Shown here: positions 1 to 10,482 of the stretch, one piece after another
Numbering within the stretch: the stretch's first letter is position 1
Layout of the letters: each line of letters starts with the position of its first letter
From: Actinobacillus ureae ATCC 25976
GTDB taxonomy: Bacteria > Pseudomonadota > Gammaproteobacteria > Enterobacterales > Pasteurellaceae
DNA length: 43,115 nt
Direction of reading: 5' to 3'
Assembly (NCBI RefSeq): GCF_000188255.1
Contig: NZ_GL831081.1
Coordinates: forward strand, 61,153-104,267
Position numbers and translations under genes: made by a program
Notes under the pieces: model-generated
Told to the model about the DNA's origin: nothing
What the model saw: only the letters and a program-made list of their open reading frames with translations
The model's database searches: none

Positions 1-1813
1 CCGCTTGTTCCGGCGCTTGCTGAGCCGCTTTCTTCGCTCTTGCACGCGCTAATGCTGCTGCCACCGCGGCTTTCTTAGGATCAGTCTCTTCCACTTGCTG
101 CACAGCATTGATAGAAAGATTGTCATTTACTTCATTTGTAACTTCAGCTTGTTTTGCCAAACGTCTTGCTCGGCGCTGCGCCATTAATTCGCTATTATCC
201 GGCTCTCCATTGGCTTTTATATCAGCTTTTGCATGAACTGGTTCCGCTAATTGTGCTTCCGCTTTTTTCGCTTTGATACGAGCGAGTGCGGCTGCCACCG
301 GATCTTCTCCGGCTGAATTTGCAATTTCTTCTCGGCGTTTATCTGCTGCTTGTGCGATACGTGCAGTTCGAGCGTCTTTTTCTTTTTGTAAACGAGCTTC
401 TCTGGCTTCAAAACGAATTTTCGCTTCTTCCGCTTTTTTCGCTTTTTCCTCGATTTCCGCTATTTTGGCTTTTTCTTGGCGGAAATATTGGATCAAGGGA
501 ATGTAGCTCGGGCAGACATAAGCACAAACGCCGCATTCGATACAAGCGTCTAAATGGTATTCCTTCGATTTATCATGATCATCCGAACGAGAAAACCAAT
601 AAAGCTGCTGCGGCAATAATCCGACCGGACAAGCATCAGAGCAACTTGAGCAACGGATACAGCTACGTTCAGGCTCCGGCGGCGCATATTCAAAATGATC
701 CGGCGCAATAATACAGTTGGCGGTTTTGGTAATCGGCGCTTGTAATGATTTCAGAATAAAACCGGTCATCGGCCCACCTAAAAAGACAGGGAAACGGCTA
801 TCCGCTTGATAATCCACTTGCTCCAATAAATGCTGAATCGGCGTTCCGAGTCTTGCCCACACATTACCTTTGTTGCGAATTTTATCGCCAGTCAGCGTCA
901 CTACTCGTTCAATCAACGGTTCATCGTCCATTACCGCACGTTTAACCGCAAATGCCGTACCGACATTGTGCATCACAATGCCCATTTCGATAGTACGTTT
1001 ACCCTGCGGAATTTCTAAACCGGTTAAGACTTGTACCAACTGATCCGATGCACCGGAAGGATATTTGGTCGGAATTGGTTGAACATGAATATCATCCGAA
1101 CCTTTTAGCGCTTTTTGGATCGCTTTAATCGCTTTCGGTTTGTTATCTTCAATCGCCAGTACCACCTCTTCCGGACGCAACACATAGCGTAAAATGCGGA
1201 TACCTTCGATCAATTCAGCAGTGTAATCTTGCATCAAGCGGTCATCGCAAGTGATATAAGGTTCACATTCCGCACCGTTAATAATCAGTAATTTACAACG
1301 CTTATCCGCTAAGCTTAATTTAGATGCGGTAGAAAATACCGCCCCACCCAATCCAGCAATGCCGTATTGGTAAACTTTTTGGATAATTTGATCGCTTGTC
1401 AGTGTTAAGAAATCATCAATCGGCTGACGCTCAACCCATTCGTCTTTGCCGTCTGTTTCTATAATCACCGTGACTTCCGGCAATCCTGACGGATGTGCGG
1501 ACACGTGTGGTTCAATACCGAGTATCGTACCGGATGTCGGGCTATGTACCGGCAATTGACGAAAATTATCACCTTTAGTCAGCGCCTGACCTTTTAAAAC
1601 TTTATCGCTGACATTGACGATTAATTCGCCAGCCCAGCCCGAATGTTGAACTACAGGGACATAGAAAAACTTAGGTAAATGTAAGCTGCGAATCGGCTTT
1701 TGATTCGATTGCTTTTTGTTTTCCATCGGGTGAATACCGCCCGGATACGCCCACAATTTACCGGTTTGTTTAGTTTGACGAATGCGCTCAAGAACTAAAT
1801 TAGGATTAGACAT
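1..1813 (-). CDS. rsxC: RsxC/RnfC, electron transport complex subunit C (C-terminus cut by window edge)
   Basis: Membrane-associated subunit of the Rsx/Rnf complex, which moves electrons between NADH and ferredoxin-type carriers and in enterics keeps SoxR reduced. About 604 codons are visible. The N-terminal part starts [20 protein letters not shown] and is followed by the RnfC/SLBB-type region with a glycine-rich [10 protein letters not shown] motif and [15 protein letters not shown]. Two ferredoxin-like 4Fe-4S clusters follow ([12 protein letters not shown] and [12 protein letters not shown]). After them comes a long Ala/Lys/Glu-rich, probably coiled-coil tail that runs off the window at base 1. 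The start ATG (1811-1813) overlaps the end of rsxB by 8 bp, so the two are translationally coupled. Rsx D, G and E would be expected beyond the left edge. Confidence 0.95.
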   Translation of the reverse strand, partial: MSNPNLVLERIRQTKQTGKLWAYPGGIHPMENKKQSNQKPIRSLHLPKFFYVPVVQHSGWAGELIVNVSDKVLKGQALTKGDNFRQLPVHSPTSGTILGIEPHVSAHPSGLPEVTVIIETDGKDEWVERQPIDDFLTLTSDQIIQKVYQYGIAGLGGAVFSTASKLSLADKRCKLLIINGAECEPYITCDDRLMQDYTAELIEGIRILRYVLRPEEVVLAIEDNKPKAIKAIQKALKGSDDIHVQPIPTKYPSGASDQLVQVLTGLEIPQGKRTIEMGIVMHNVGTAFAVKRAVMDDEPLIERVVTLTGDKIRNKGNVWARLGTPIQHLLEQVDYQADSRFPVFLGGPMTGFILKSLQAPITKTANCIIAPDHFEYAPPEPERSCIRCSSCSDACPVGLLPQQLYWFSRSDDHDKSKEYHLDACIECGVCAYVCPSYIPLIQYFRQEKAKIAEIEEKAKKAEEAKIRFEAREARLQKEKDARTARIAQAADKRREEIANSAGEDPVAAALARIKAKKAEAQLAEPVHAKADIKANGEPDNSELMAQRRARRLAKQAEVTNEVNDNLSINAVQQVEETDPKKAAVAAALARARAKKAAQQAPEQA

Positions 1814-2426
1814 CTTTTGCTCCTTTTTCAGTTCCGATAATCATTTTTTTCTGTAACTCCGTAGTATTTACGATAGGGATAATCAGATTTTCATCAAATT
1901 GCCAATTCCAAGAACGAGCGCTCGGCTTCACTTTAATCATTTCAATACAATTGGTCGGGCAAGGCGCTACGCATAATTCGCAACCGGTACATAAATCCGC
2001 AATAATGGTGTGCATTGCTTTATTTGTGCCGATAATCGCATCCACCGGACAAGCTTGGATACACTTGGTACAGCCGATACACATATCTTCATGCACAAAT
2101 GCCACTTTCACTTCCGGCTCTTCCACGCCATCCATTGCCGGTACTTCTACGCCCATCAAATCAGCAATTTTCACCACCAACGGCTGACCGCCGGGTACAC
2201 ATTTAGTGATTTGATCTCCATTAGCGATAGCTTCCGCATAAGGCTTACAACCGGGGTAGCCGCATTGACCGCATTGGCTCTGAGGCAACAATGCGTCAAT
2301 TTGGTCGACAATCGGATCTGCTTCCACTTTGAGTTTAATTGACGAATAGCCTAATACCGCCCCAAAAATTAAAGCAATCACGGCAATAGCAATTAAGATG
2401 TAGGTGATAATTGGTAAGTCTAACAT
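1806..2426 (-). CDS. rsxB: RsxB/RnfB, Fe-S subunit of the electron transport complex
   Basis: Iron-sulfur subunit B of the Rsx/Rnf complex, 206 residues, the usual size. A hydrophobic N-terminal helix (residues about 4-26) anchors it to the inner membrane. It is followed by the RnfB 4Fe-4S domain with the cysteine pattern [15 protein letters not shown], and then by two ferredoxin clusters ([16 protein letters not shown] and [16 protein letters not shown]). The gene starts on the last base of the rsxA stop codon (TAATG) and overlaps rsxC by 8 bp, so rsxA-B-C are one tightly coupled operon. The reading frame looks fully intact. Confidence 0.97.
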   Translation of the reverse strand: MLDLPIITYILIAIAVIALIFGAVLGYSSIKLKVEADPIVDQIDALLPQSQCGQCGYPGCKPYAEAIANGDQITKCVPGGQPLVVKIADLMGVEVPAMDGVEEPEVKVAFVHEDMCIGCTKCIQACPVDAIIGTNKAMHTIIADLCTGCELCVAPCPTNCIEMIKVKPSARSWNWQFDENLIIPIVNTTELQKKMIIGTEKGAKDV

Positions 2427-3007
2427 TAGATTTTCACCAATCCTGTAAAGCCCATAAAGGCAAGAGACATTAATCCAGCAGTGATTAAAGCAATTGAAGC
2501 GCCTTGGAAGGGACGCGGCACATCCGCCGCCACAAGGCGCTCACGCAATGCTGCGAAAAGCACTAACACTAACGAAAATCCAGCTGCCGCCCCGAAACCA
2601 TATAAAACCGATTCCACTAAATTATTTGCTAAATTTACATTTAATAATGCCACCCCCAGTACCGCACAGTTGGTGGTAATCAGAGGTAAATAGATCCCAA
2701 GTAAACGATAGAGAATCGGACTGGTTTTATGAACGATCATTTCTGTTAATTGCACTATCACAGCAATCACTAAAATAAAAACTAAAGTACGTAAAAACTG
2801 TGCTTCAAGTGGTGCTAAGATAAATGTCTCGACCAAATAAGCTGATAACGATGCCACCGTCAACACAAAAATTGTCGCCATTCCCATACCAATCGCAGTT
2901 TCTACTTTTTTCGACACGCCCATAAATGGACAAAGTCCTAGGAATTTCACTAGGACAAAGTTGTTTATTAAAGCAGTACTGATAACTAACAATATATAAT
3001 CGAGCAT
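2426..3007 (-). CDS. rsxA: RsxA/RnfA, membrane subunit of the electron transport complex
   Basis: Integral membrane subunit A of Rsx/Rnf, 193 residues with about six membrane helices. The ATG at 3007 was chosen rather than a longer reading to 3046: it gives the family N-terminus ([20 protein letters not shown]) and the usual length, and the longer reading would run into an uptake-sequence hairpin. RsxA is a paralogue of NqrE, which is also encoded in this window: both have an LGxC motif followed by VSKK near residue 26, and a TxNCA motif near 114-120. In the Nqr/Rnf family these cysteines, from the two paralogous membrane subunits, hold an intramembrane 2Fe-2S cluster. Confidence 0.96.
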   Translation of the reverse strand: MLDYILLVISTALINNFVLVKFLGLCPFMGVSKKVETAIGMGMATIFVLTVASLSAYLVETFILAPLEAQFLRTLVFILVIAVIVQLTEMIVHKTSPILYRLLGIYLPLITTNCAVLGVALLNVNLANNLVESVLYGFGAAAGFSLVLVLFAALRERLVAADVPRPFQGASIALITAGLMSLAFMGFTGLVKI

Positions 3008-3042
3008 AGAATCCACAAAAGAAAGGTTCAATTTATTACAAA

Positions 3043-3100
3043 ACAAGCGGTTAATTTTACGCCAAATTTTGCAAAAAACAGTAAAATTTTAACCGCTTGT
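3043..3100. repeat. Inverted pair of Apl-type uptake sequences between divergent operons
   Basis: Two DNA-uptake cores face each other: ACAAGCGGTTAATTTTAC at 3043-3060 and its near-exact reverse complement at 3081-3100. They are separated by about 20 bp. The pair could fold as a long hairpin. It lies between the divergent starts of rsxA and the secretion operon, not downstream of a gene, so a simple terminator role does not fit. Confidence 0.85.
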
Positions 3101-3253
3101 AATACATCAAGCTAAAAATTCCGGTTATTATCCTGTCTTTTGCTATTTCTAACAATAAAAAATATTCACTATCTTGATCTTTATTAGTTTTGCTTGCATT
3201 ACTATATGATTTTTATGAATTTTTTTAGAACATATTTCCTTATTTTCAGTCTA

Positions 3254-4566
3254 ATGCGTGCTAGAATATTTGCTACCCATTTTATTTCTGCTGAATATTT
3301 CTCCCTGAAAAAATCTTATTATACTTTATTAAGTGTTGGATTATTTTTATTCACCCCATCACTCTCTCAGGCTGAAAGTTTAAAACAAATTTTACAATAT
3401 GCTTTAGCTGAAGATCCCAGTTTAGAAGAAGCTCGTGCGCAAATTCGTATTGCAGAGAGCCAAACTAAGATTTCAGAGGCAGGACATCAACCCGTTATTT
3501 CCTTAAGCCAAAATGGTGTTATTGCTCAAAAGCATACTTACCAGGGCAAACGCCGTTCAGAGCCAAGTTTAAATGGACGTGTAAATCTCTATGCTTGGGG
3601 CGCAATTGAAGCAGAAATCGCTCGCGATAAATATAGAACGGATTATTATCAACATAAATTTTATGAAACCCGAGAATTAATAGGGCAACGAATCGGCCAG
3701 CTTTATCTAAGCGCATTAAGAGCGAAAGAAAACATTGCGATCTATCAAGAAAGTTTCGACCGCCATACAAAATTAGTAGAAGACTTAAAAGTGATCGTTT
3801 CTTACGATAATGGTCGAGCCTTTGAATTAACCGAAGCACTCTCTCGTCTGAATCAAGTTGAATCCAATATTGCACGCCAAGAACGAGTACTTTCTACCAG
3901 CTTGAGTCAATTAGCTCGCTATACTAAAAAAACCTCGATGAACATTCATTACAAGATCCTTTTTCTTCACAGGATACGCATGCTTTTCTAAAACGCTACC
4001 AAAATAATGATCTCTCAGCTAACCCAACCTTTTTAGCACAACAAAAAGAAGTGAAAAGTAGTGAGTCGGCAGCAAAAGCAGCTGAAACTCGCCGAATGCC
4101 ATCTATTAACTTAGAAGGGTCTGCAAGTCGCCATGAGCGAGAAGTTTATGTTGGTGTATCTTGGGATATTTATAACCAAGCAAGTAAATATGAAGTGGAA
4201 AAAAGCCAATACACTAAAGCAGCGGCTGAAGCAAAATTACGTGAAATTCAATTAGATGTGACGGAAAAAGCTCGTACGGCAGAATTAGAAATGTTCCGCT
4301 CACAAAAACTGGCGAAAACAACACAACGTCAAATTAAATTACAACGAAAAGTTGTTGATGATACCGAACTACAATTTGATATTGCGACAAAATCATTACT
4401 TAATTTGCTGGATGCATACCAAGAATTAACCAGTGTACAAGCGGAAGAAGTTGCAGCACGCAATGATTATCGAGATGCTGCTTTACTCTATTTGGTTTCT
4501 CAAGCCAAAGTAGCAAGTTGGGCTGGTTTTAGCACTCTGAACTTAACGGAAGAAAAAGGTAAATAA
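3254..4566 (+). pseudogene. TolC/LapE-like outer membrane efflux protein, frameshifted
   Basis: Outer-membrane channel of a type I secretion system (TolC/LapE/AggA-like). The first reading frame gives a signal peptide ending near LFTPSLSQA, then SLKQILQYALAEDPSLEEA and coiled-coil repeats. It leaves frame at a run of seven A (3926-3932) and stops at 3989-3991. One extra A would restore YTKKNLDEHSLQDPF and join the second frame, which carries the C-terminal half through LLNLLDAYQELTSVQAEE to the stop at 4566. The start is uncertain: ATG 3254 is a plausible choice, and a TTG at 3194 is the furthest upstream. The next gene begins 2 bp after the stop. The lesion is a single-base deletion in a homopolymer, so it could be a real mutation, a phase-variable tract or a sequencing error; decay is favoured because the next gene is broken three times. 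Confidence 0.85.
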
Positions 4567-4567
4567 A

Positions 4568-6784
4568 TTGAAAGCGATTATCGACCACTTAGATCATATC
4601 ACTCAATTACACGGTTCGCCGGTTGCTAAAGAGGCGCTTTCCGCGCAAGTGATACGAGAACAAAACCTCAATGTAAATTTTCAGTCCTTAGTAGAAGTTT
4701 TACGTTCACATAGATTTGAAAACCAAATTTCTCATCGTGACTTAAAAGATATTCCTTCGCTTTCAACCCCAGTATTGCTGGTCTTACAAAATGAAGAAGC
4801 GGCGATTGTCACGAAAATTGAAGGTGCAGGTAAGGACAGAATTTATCATCTGTATCAAAATGGCATCACACATAGTGTATCTGCCGATTCACTTACTCAG
4901 AATTATTTAGGATATTGTTGGTTTATTAAGCCTCAAACAGGCAAAGATCAACGTTCCGAATTGCCGGAGTACCATATGCCAAAAGCTTGGTTCTGGAAGG
5001 TAGTTTGGTGTTTCCGTTCTTATTATTATCAAGTGATCTTAGTAACGTTTATCATCAATTTCTTAGCCTTAGTCAGCTCACTTTATGTGATGAACGTTTA
5101 TGATCGAGTAATTCCAAATAAAAAGTATGAAACCCTTTGAGCATTAAGTATCGGCGTAGTACTTGCGATTAGCTTTGAACTAGCTGCTAAATTAATTCGA
5201 GCACATCTCACTGACATCGCCGGCAAAAAGCCGACTTACTGATAAGTTCAGCTATTTTCAGACGGGTTATGGGGCTACGTTTAGTCGATAAACCGGCATC
5301 TTCCGGTTCTTATGCCAACAACTTACGTGAATTCGAATCCGTTCGAGAATTTATGACCAGCGCAAGTTTACTGGTATTAGTTGACTTGCCTTTCGTATTG
5401 TTATTTATTTTTGTGATTTTCTTGGTGGGTGGTTCCTTAGCGCTCGTGCCATTGATCATTATCCCAATTGTAATGATTGTCGGCTTTGCGGTACAACCGA
5501 AAATTGCTGAAAACATTAATAAAACCATGCGCGAAAGCTCGCAACGACAAGGTTTAGTTGTGGAAGTGATTGACGGTATTGAAACCTTAAAAACCAATAA
5601 TGCGGCAAATTGGGCTCAGCAACGCTGGGATTCTTATACGGCAAAAACGGCCGCAACACAAATTAAGGTCAAAGATTTAAGTAATTTTGTAGTAAATTTT
5701 TCAACGGCAATGCAGCAACTGAATACAGTTTTCTTAGTTGTCGTCGGGACTTACCTTATCCATGCGGAAAATGAAGCGTCTCGTATTACGATGGGTGCAT
5801 TGAGCGCTTCCGTGATTCTTTCCGGCCGAGCATTAGCGCCATTGTCACAAATTGCCGGATTGGCAACGCGTTTCCAACAAGCTCGTCTAGCGTTAAAAGG
5901 CTTGGACAGCATTATTGAGCGTCCAACCGAGCGAGATCCGGAGCGTAAATATATTACTCTGTCATCGGTACAGGGACATATTCAATTTAACCAAGCACAT
6001 TTCCAATATTCGGAGCAAGGTAACGATATTGTTTCAGGGTTGAATTTACAGATAAAACTGGGTGAGAAAATCAGTATTTTAGGCAGAATCGGAAGCGGCA
6101 AAACAATACTACTTAAATTGGCTTCAGGTTTATACGAACCAAGCAAAGGTAACGTTACATTAGATAATGTAGATTTACGCCAAATTGATCCAAACTTCTT
6201 ACGTAACCAAATAGCACTGTTTAGCCAGTCGCCTCACTTATTTTTAGGTTCATTACGTGAAAACTTAGATTTAGCGCGTACTGACAATTTCGCCAGTGAC
6301 CAAGAGCTATTACTGGCGCTACGTCGTTTCGGCTTAGATCGCATTATCCAGCGGCATCTTCGCGGTTTGGATATGCCTTTAGGTGAAAATGGACAAGGCT
6401 TATCCGGCGGTCAAAAACAATTTAGTAGCCTTAGCACGCTTAACTTTAAAAGATCCAAAAGTAGTTTTGCTTGATGAACCGACCAGCGATCTTGACCAAG
6501 GCTCGGAAATGATGGTGTTAAACGCTTTTGCGAATTGGACGAAAAATCGTACGATGCTGGTAGTTACGCATCGTCCGCAAGTATTACGAATTGTTGAGCG
6601 AGTAATCGTGGTAGAAAATGGCAAAATCGTATTAGATGGTCCTCGTGATACCGTGTTAGCAAAATTGCGTGAGAATGAACAAGCAAAAAAACAACAAAAT
6701 TCGACCGCTACTACTAAACAAGCAGAACCTGTAGCAACACAATCTCAAGGAAGTGAAAATAATGAGCAACCAAGAAAAAATTAG
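4568..6784 (+). pseudogene. LapB-like type I secretion ABC permease/ATPase, triply disrupted
   Basis: Inner-membrane ABC transporter of the type I system, about 738 codons in all. It starts with TTG behind an AAAGGT ribosome site. The N-terminal C39-like domain lacks a catalytic Cys, as in LapB-type exporters. Membrane helices and the LREFESVREF segment follow, then Walker A GRIGSGKT, LSGGQKQ and Walker B VVLLDEPTSDLD. Three lesions break it: TGA at 5138-5140 where the family has Trp (ETLWALSIG expected); one A missing from the run at 5225-5229, which when restored gives GKKADLLISSAIFRRVMG; and an extra T at 6421-6423, which when removed gives QKQLVALARL. The end overlaps the adaptor gene by 23 bp. 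A functional protein is very unlikely. Confidence 0.92.
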
Positions 6785-7982
6785 TCAAGCAGATCTTGCT
6801 TTAATTAACGATCTGAATGCTGCGATGCAGACCGAAAAACATCGTGGCATATTTGCTGTGATTATCTTGTTCTTCGCTTTTCTCGTGGTCTTCGTAATTT
6901 GGGCATATCATAGTCCATTGGAAGAAGTCACTCGCGGGCAGAGTGTTATCCCGACCAGTCGTGAACAAATAGCACAGAGTCTTGATCCCGGCATTATTCG
7001 CGAAATGAAAGTAAAAGAAGGCGATATTGTCGAAAAAGATCAAATTTTACTAACTTTGGACGATACCCGTAGTTCTGCAATGCTGCGAGAAACTAAAGCG
7101 AAAGTGCTTAATCTACAAGCGGTTTCAACTCGTTTACAAGCTGAAGCTTATGGTATGCCGCTTAAATTTAGCACTGATATTCCTCGTGATATTCAAGCGC
7201 GCGAGAAAGCCGCTTATCAAGCTCGTTTACGAGCTATGAGTGATGCGGTGAAAGGTTTAACACACAGTAAAGCACTATTGGATCGTGAAATTGCACTCAC
7301 CTCGCCAATGGTAAAAAGAGGTGTAATGTCCGAAGTTGAATTACTACGGACTAAGCATCAATCGGCCGATTTAGCACAACAAATTGCAGAGCGTAAAAAT
7401 CGTTATGCTGCTGAAGCGAATGAGGAATTAGTTCGAACAGAATCTGAATTAGCACAAGCGAAAGAAACGCTGGCGATGTATGCGGATCCGGTTGAACGTT
7501 CGCAAATCAAAGCTCCGCTACGTGGTATTGTGAAAAATATCAAAATCAATACAGTTGGCGGTGTGGTTCAAGCCGGACAAGATATTCTGGAAATTATACC
7601 GTTGGATGAAAAATTGTTAGTACAAGCCTATATTAGCCCTAAAGATGTCGCATTTATTCGAAGCGGGCAACTTGCTCTAGTTAAAATCAGTGCCTATGAC
7701 TATGCAAGTTATGGCGGACTTGAGGGAAAAGTGACGCTTATCAGCCCAGATACCTTGCAAGATGATCGAACTCAGAGTACGTTAAAATTAAATCCGGATG
7801 AGTCTTACTACCGTATTTTAGTCGAAACCAACGAAAGTAAAATTTTCGATAAAAATGGCAATCCGCTTGAGATTACGCCGAGTATGACCGCTACAGTTGA
7901 TATCCGAACTGGTGAAAAAACAATTTTCCAATATCTGATCAAACCGATTACGCGTATGAAGCAAGCAATGCAAGAGCGCTAA
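6762..7982 (+). CDS. LapC/HlyD-family type I secretion periplasmic adaptor
   Basis: Membrane fusion protein of a type I secretion system, 406 residues and intact. ATG 6762 was chosen because AAGGAAG stands at the right distance and the family-like start MSNQEKISQADLA follows; an upstream GTG at 6753 is less likely. A short cytosolic stretch is followed by one membrane helix (about residues 31-50), then the biotinyl-lipoyl half-motif PGIIREMKVKEGDIVEKDQ, a long coiled-coil hairpin, the second half-motif SQIKAPLRGIVKNIKINTVG and the AprE/HlyD beta-barrel domain. It is the last gene of the operon and is followed by a strong terminator. With both partner genes broken, its product would have no obvious partner here. 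No large RTX or adhesin substrate gene is in the window. Confidence 0.9.
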   Translation: MSNQEKISQADLALINDLNAAMQTEKHRGIFAVIILFFAFLVVFVIWAYHSPLEEVTRGQSVIPTSREQIAQSLDPGIIREMKVKEGDIVEKDQILLTLDDTRSSAMLRETKAKVLNLQAVSTRLQAEAYGMPLKFSTDIPRDIQAREKAAYQARLRAMSDAVKGLTHSKALLDREIALTSPMVKRGVMSEVELLRTKHQSADLAQQIAERKNRYAAEANEELVRTESELAQAKETLAMYADPVERSQIKAPLRGIVKNIKINTVGGVVQAGQDILEIIPLDEKLLVQAYISPKDVAFIRSGQLALVKISAYDYASYGGLEGKVTLISPDTLQDDRTQSTLKLNPDESYYRILVETNESKIFDKNGNPLEITPSMTATVDIRTGEKTIFQYLIKPITRMKQAMQER

Positions 7983-7999
7983 ATCATTCTCATTTTAAT

Positions 8000-8030
8000 A
8001 AGGCTGTCTGATCTTCAGGCAGCCTTTTTT
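8000..8030 (+). terminator. Rho-independent terminator of the secretion operon
   Basis: The stem AAGGCTGTCTGA pairs, with one G-U, with TTCAGGCAGCCTT and is followed by a run of six T. It lies 18 bp after the adaptor stop codon. Confidence 0.9.
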
Positions 8031-8140
8031 ATCACAAAAATTTACAATCCGTTATCCGCTTTATTTTTCCGTCACTTAGCAAATTGCAACCCCTCCCCTG
8101 CAAATTTTTTGATTTTATTTTCAAAAAAAATAACTACAAT

Positions 8141-8187
8141 ACACAACATATTGTGTCATCAATAAAAAATAACACAATATATAGTAA
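8141..8187. promoter_or_regulatory. Paired NrdR boxes upstream of nrdG-nrdD
   Basis: Box 1 is ACACAACATATTGTGT (8141-8156) and box 2 is ACACAATATATAGTAA (8172-8187). Both match the NrdR consensus ACACwATATATwGTGT closely, and their starts are 31 bp apart, the three-turn spacing typical of NrdR operators. A candidate -10 hexamer, TACAAT (8135-8140), abuts box 1, so binding would block the promoter. NrdR represses ribonucleotide reductase genes when dATP/ATP is high. The same arrangement and spacing recur upstream of nrdB in this window. Confidence 0.85.
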
Positions 8188-8201
8188 CAATTTTATAACA
8201 A

Positions 8202-8669
8202 ATGAAAAACCTCAGATTCTGCTCAGAACAAATTGTTTGGCAAGAAGTGCCGCACGAAACCTCACTCGCCTTCTTAATTACTGGCTGCCCGTTAGGCTGT
8301 AAAGGCTGCCATAGTACAGAAAGCTGGAAGGTTGGAAGCGGTCAAATTTTGACAAAAAATTACCTCATCGAGCAATTAAATAAATACCAAGGCTTAATCA
8401 GCTGCGTACTTTTTATGGGTGGCGAGTGGCTACCCGAACAACTTATTCCGCTACTGAGTTACTGCAGAAAAAGAGGGCTACAGACTTGCCTTTATACTGG
8501 GCTTGAACGAAATGAGCTTTCTGCAGAGTTGCTTTCGCAATTAACCTACCTAAAAACTGGGCGTTGGATAGCAGAAAGAGGCGGTCTAAATAGTCTTACC
8601 ACCAATCAACGATTTATCGATTTACGCACCGGCGAAAATCTAAATCACTTATTTAGCAAGGGAGTTTAA
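8202..8669 (+). CDS. nrdG: NrdG, anaerobic ribonucleotide reductase activating enzyme
   Basis: Radical-SAM enzyme that installs the glycyl radical on NrdD under anoxia. It has 155 residues, the usual NrdG size. The SAM-cluster motif is CPLGCKGC (Cys29, Cys33, Cys36), in the CxxxCxxC spacing, preceded by LAFLITG. A GGEWLP segment corresponds to the glycine-rich SAM-binding GGE motif. The ribosome site upstream of ATG 8202 is weak. The gene comes before nrdD (5 bp apart), the reverse of the E. coli order nrdD-nrdG. Paired NrdR boxes sit just upstream. Confidence 0.92.
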   Translation: MKNLRFCSEQIVWQEVPHETSLAFLITGCPLGCKGCHSTESWKVGSGQILTKNYLIEQLNKYQGLISCVLFMGGEWLPEQLIPLLSYCRKRGLQTCLYTGLERNELSAELLSQLTYLKTGRWIAERGGLNSLTTNQRFIDLRTGENLNHLFSKGV

Positions 8670-8673
8670 TCAT

Positions 8674-10455
8674 ATGATTCGCTTACAACCTAATCAACTT
8701 GAAGGCAAATTAGGCTTTATTGATCATTATCTGCACGCAAAAAATGCGGCGGACGGCTCCAAAATGGATGCGAATGCCAATGTGACCCAAAAAAACATTG
8801 CCACCATGGAAAATGAAATGATGAAAGACTTCTTTGTGCAAATTAACCGTGCCAAAGTGAGTCACAAAATTGCAGAATTATTTGATGAAGAACTTGCGGG
8901 CGAATACCTACGTCAAATTGAATCACACGAAATCTACGTACACGATGAAACTAGCCTCAAGCCATATTGTGTTTCAGTAACAATGTACCCATTCTTACGT
9001 GACGGACTCACCAAATTAGGTGGTGAATCTAAAGCACCAAAACATCTTGCTTCATTTTGTGGTTCGTTTGTGAATTTCGTGTTTGCGGTCAGCTCACAAT
9101 TTGCCGGAGCGGTTGCTACCGTTGAGTTTCTCATGTATTTTGACTATTTCGCGCGTAAAGATTTTGGCGATAACTATTTAGAAACCCACCGTAGCGAAAT
9201 CGAAAACCACCTACAACAAGTGGTTTACAGCATTAACCAACCGGCCGCTGCACGAGGTTATCAAAGTGTGTTTTGGAATATCTCACTTTATGACAAACAC
9301 TACTTTGAAGCGATGTTCGGTAATTTTGTGTTCCCTGATTTTGAACGTCCAAATTGGGAAACCACTGCTGCCTTACAAATTTTCTTTATGAAATGGTTTA
9401 ACCAAGAACGCTCTAAAGCGATTTTGACTTTCCCCGTGGTAACAGCCGCAATGCTGACCGAAAATGGTAAATGTAAAGACAACGAATTTGCCGATCAAAT
9501 GGCGGAAGAGCTTTCACAAGGTAATTCATTTTTTATCTATCAATCCGATAACCCTGATTCACTCGCTTCTTGTTGCCGTTTACGTAATGAAATCTCGGAT
9601 CACACATTCTCTTATTCATTGGGTGCTGGCGGCGTGGCGACCGGTTCGATTAACGTCATTACTATTAATATGAACCGTTTAGTGCAAGATGGACGCAATT
9701 TAGAAGAAGAAGTCGGCAAAATTCATAAATACCAATATGCTTACCGTAAATTAATGGAAGAATATTTAGCAGCGGGAATGCTACCGGTTTATGATGTGGG
9801 CTTTATTTCTTTAGATAAGCAATTCCTCACGATCGGCATTAACGGAATGGCGGAAGCGGCCGAATCACAAGGCTTAACCGTTGGTTATAATCCTGATTAT
9901 ATGCAGTTTGTACAAAGTCGCTTAAAAGTGATTTTTGAAGCAAATCAGACCGCTTCCAAAAAATATGGTGTAAAGTTCAATACCGAATTTGTACCAGCGG
10001 AAAATCTCGGTGTAAAAAATGCCAAATGGGATAAAGCGGACGGCTATTTTGTGCCTCGTGACTGCTACAATTCTTATTTCTATGTGGTGGAAGACGAAAA
10101 CACCAATGCTTTGGATAAATTCTTACTGCACGGAAAAGAACTAATTGAGTGGCTAGATGGCGGTTCAGCGCTACACCTTAATTTAGATGAAGCACTTACT
10201 CAAAGTGGCTATCGCTCATTACTTGATATTGCAGCAAAAACCGGCTGTAACTATTTTTGTATCAACGTGAAAATCACGATTTGTAACGAATGTGCACATA
10301 TTGATAAACGCACCTTATGCAACTGTTCAAAATGCGGTTCACAAAATATCGACTACGGCACACGCGTGATCGGCTACTTAAAACGAGTATCCGCCTTCAG
10401 CTCCGCCCGCCAAAAAGAGCATAGTTTGCGTTTTTATCATAGAGAAGCGGCGTAA
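8674..10455 (+). CDS. nrdD: NrdD, class III anaerobic ribonucleoside-triphosphate reductase (short form)
   Basis: Glycyl-radical enzyme that makes dNTPs from NTPs without oxygen. It has 593 residues, about 120 fewer than E. coli NrdD, because the N-terminal ATP-cone is absent. Cys99 (LKPYC) is the likely thiyl radical residue. A double cysteine at 300-301 (SLASCCRLR) is notable. The C-terminal zinc site is Cys537, Cys540, Cys551 and Cys554, and the glycyl radical is expected at Gly567 in TRVIGYL. The vicinal Cys pair and lack of ATP-cone recall the class III lineages reported to use thioredoxin rather than formate as reductant (for example Neisseria bacilliformis or Thermotoga types); that assignment is inference. 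The frame is intact and the gene lies 5 bp after nrdG. Confidence 0.93.
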   Translation: MIRLQPNQLEGKLGFIDHYLHAKNAADGSKMDANANVTQKNIATMENEMMKDFFVQINRAKVSHKIAELFDEELAGEYLRQIESHEIYVHDETSLKPYCVSVTMYPFLRDGLTKLGGESKAPKHLASFCGSFVNFVFAVSSQFAGAVATVEFLMYFDYFARKDFGDNYLETHRSEIENHLQQVVYSINQPAAARGYQSVFWNISLYDKHYFEAMFGNFVFPDFERPNWETTAALQIFFMKWFNQERSKAILTFPVVTAAMLTENGKCKDNEFADQMAEELSQGNSFFIYQSDNPDSLASCCRLRNEISDHTFSYSLGAGGVATGSINVITINMNRLVQDGRNLEEEVGKIHKYQYAYRKLMEEYLAAGMLPVYDVGFISLDKQFLTIGINGMAEAAESQGLTVGYNPDYMQFVQSRLKVIFEANQTASKKYGVKFNTEFVPAENLGVKNAKWDKADGYFVPRDCYNSYFYVVEDENTNALDKFLLHGKELIEWLDGGSALHLNLDEALTQSGYRSLLDIAAKTGCNYFCINVKITICNECAHIDKRTLCNCSKCGSQNIDYGTRVIGYLKRVSAFSSARQKEHSLRFYHREAA

Positions 10456-10482
10456 TTTAATTTTAATCAAAGAGAGTAAACT

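Noticed and set aside
273-1018. Plus-strand open frames in the first kilobase
   Set aside because: They are antisense to rsxC, whose two ferredoxin motifs and continuous minus-strand frame leave no doubt.
5138-5140. TGA recoded as Trp or selenocysteine in the ABC transporter
   Set aside because: The same gene has two further frame-breaking lesions and no selenocysteine-type hairpin was seen, so plain decay is simpler.
8109-8124. TTGATTTTATTTTCAA as an FNR box upstream of nrdG
   Set aside because: The half-sites are 6 bp apart instead of 4, so it does not fit FNR; the NrdR boxes just downstream explain the region better.
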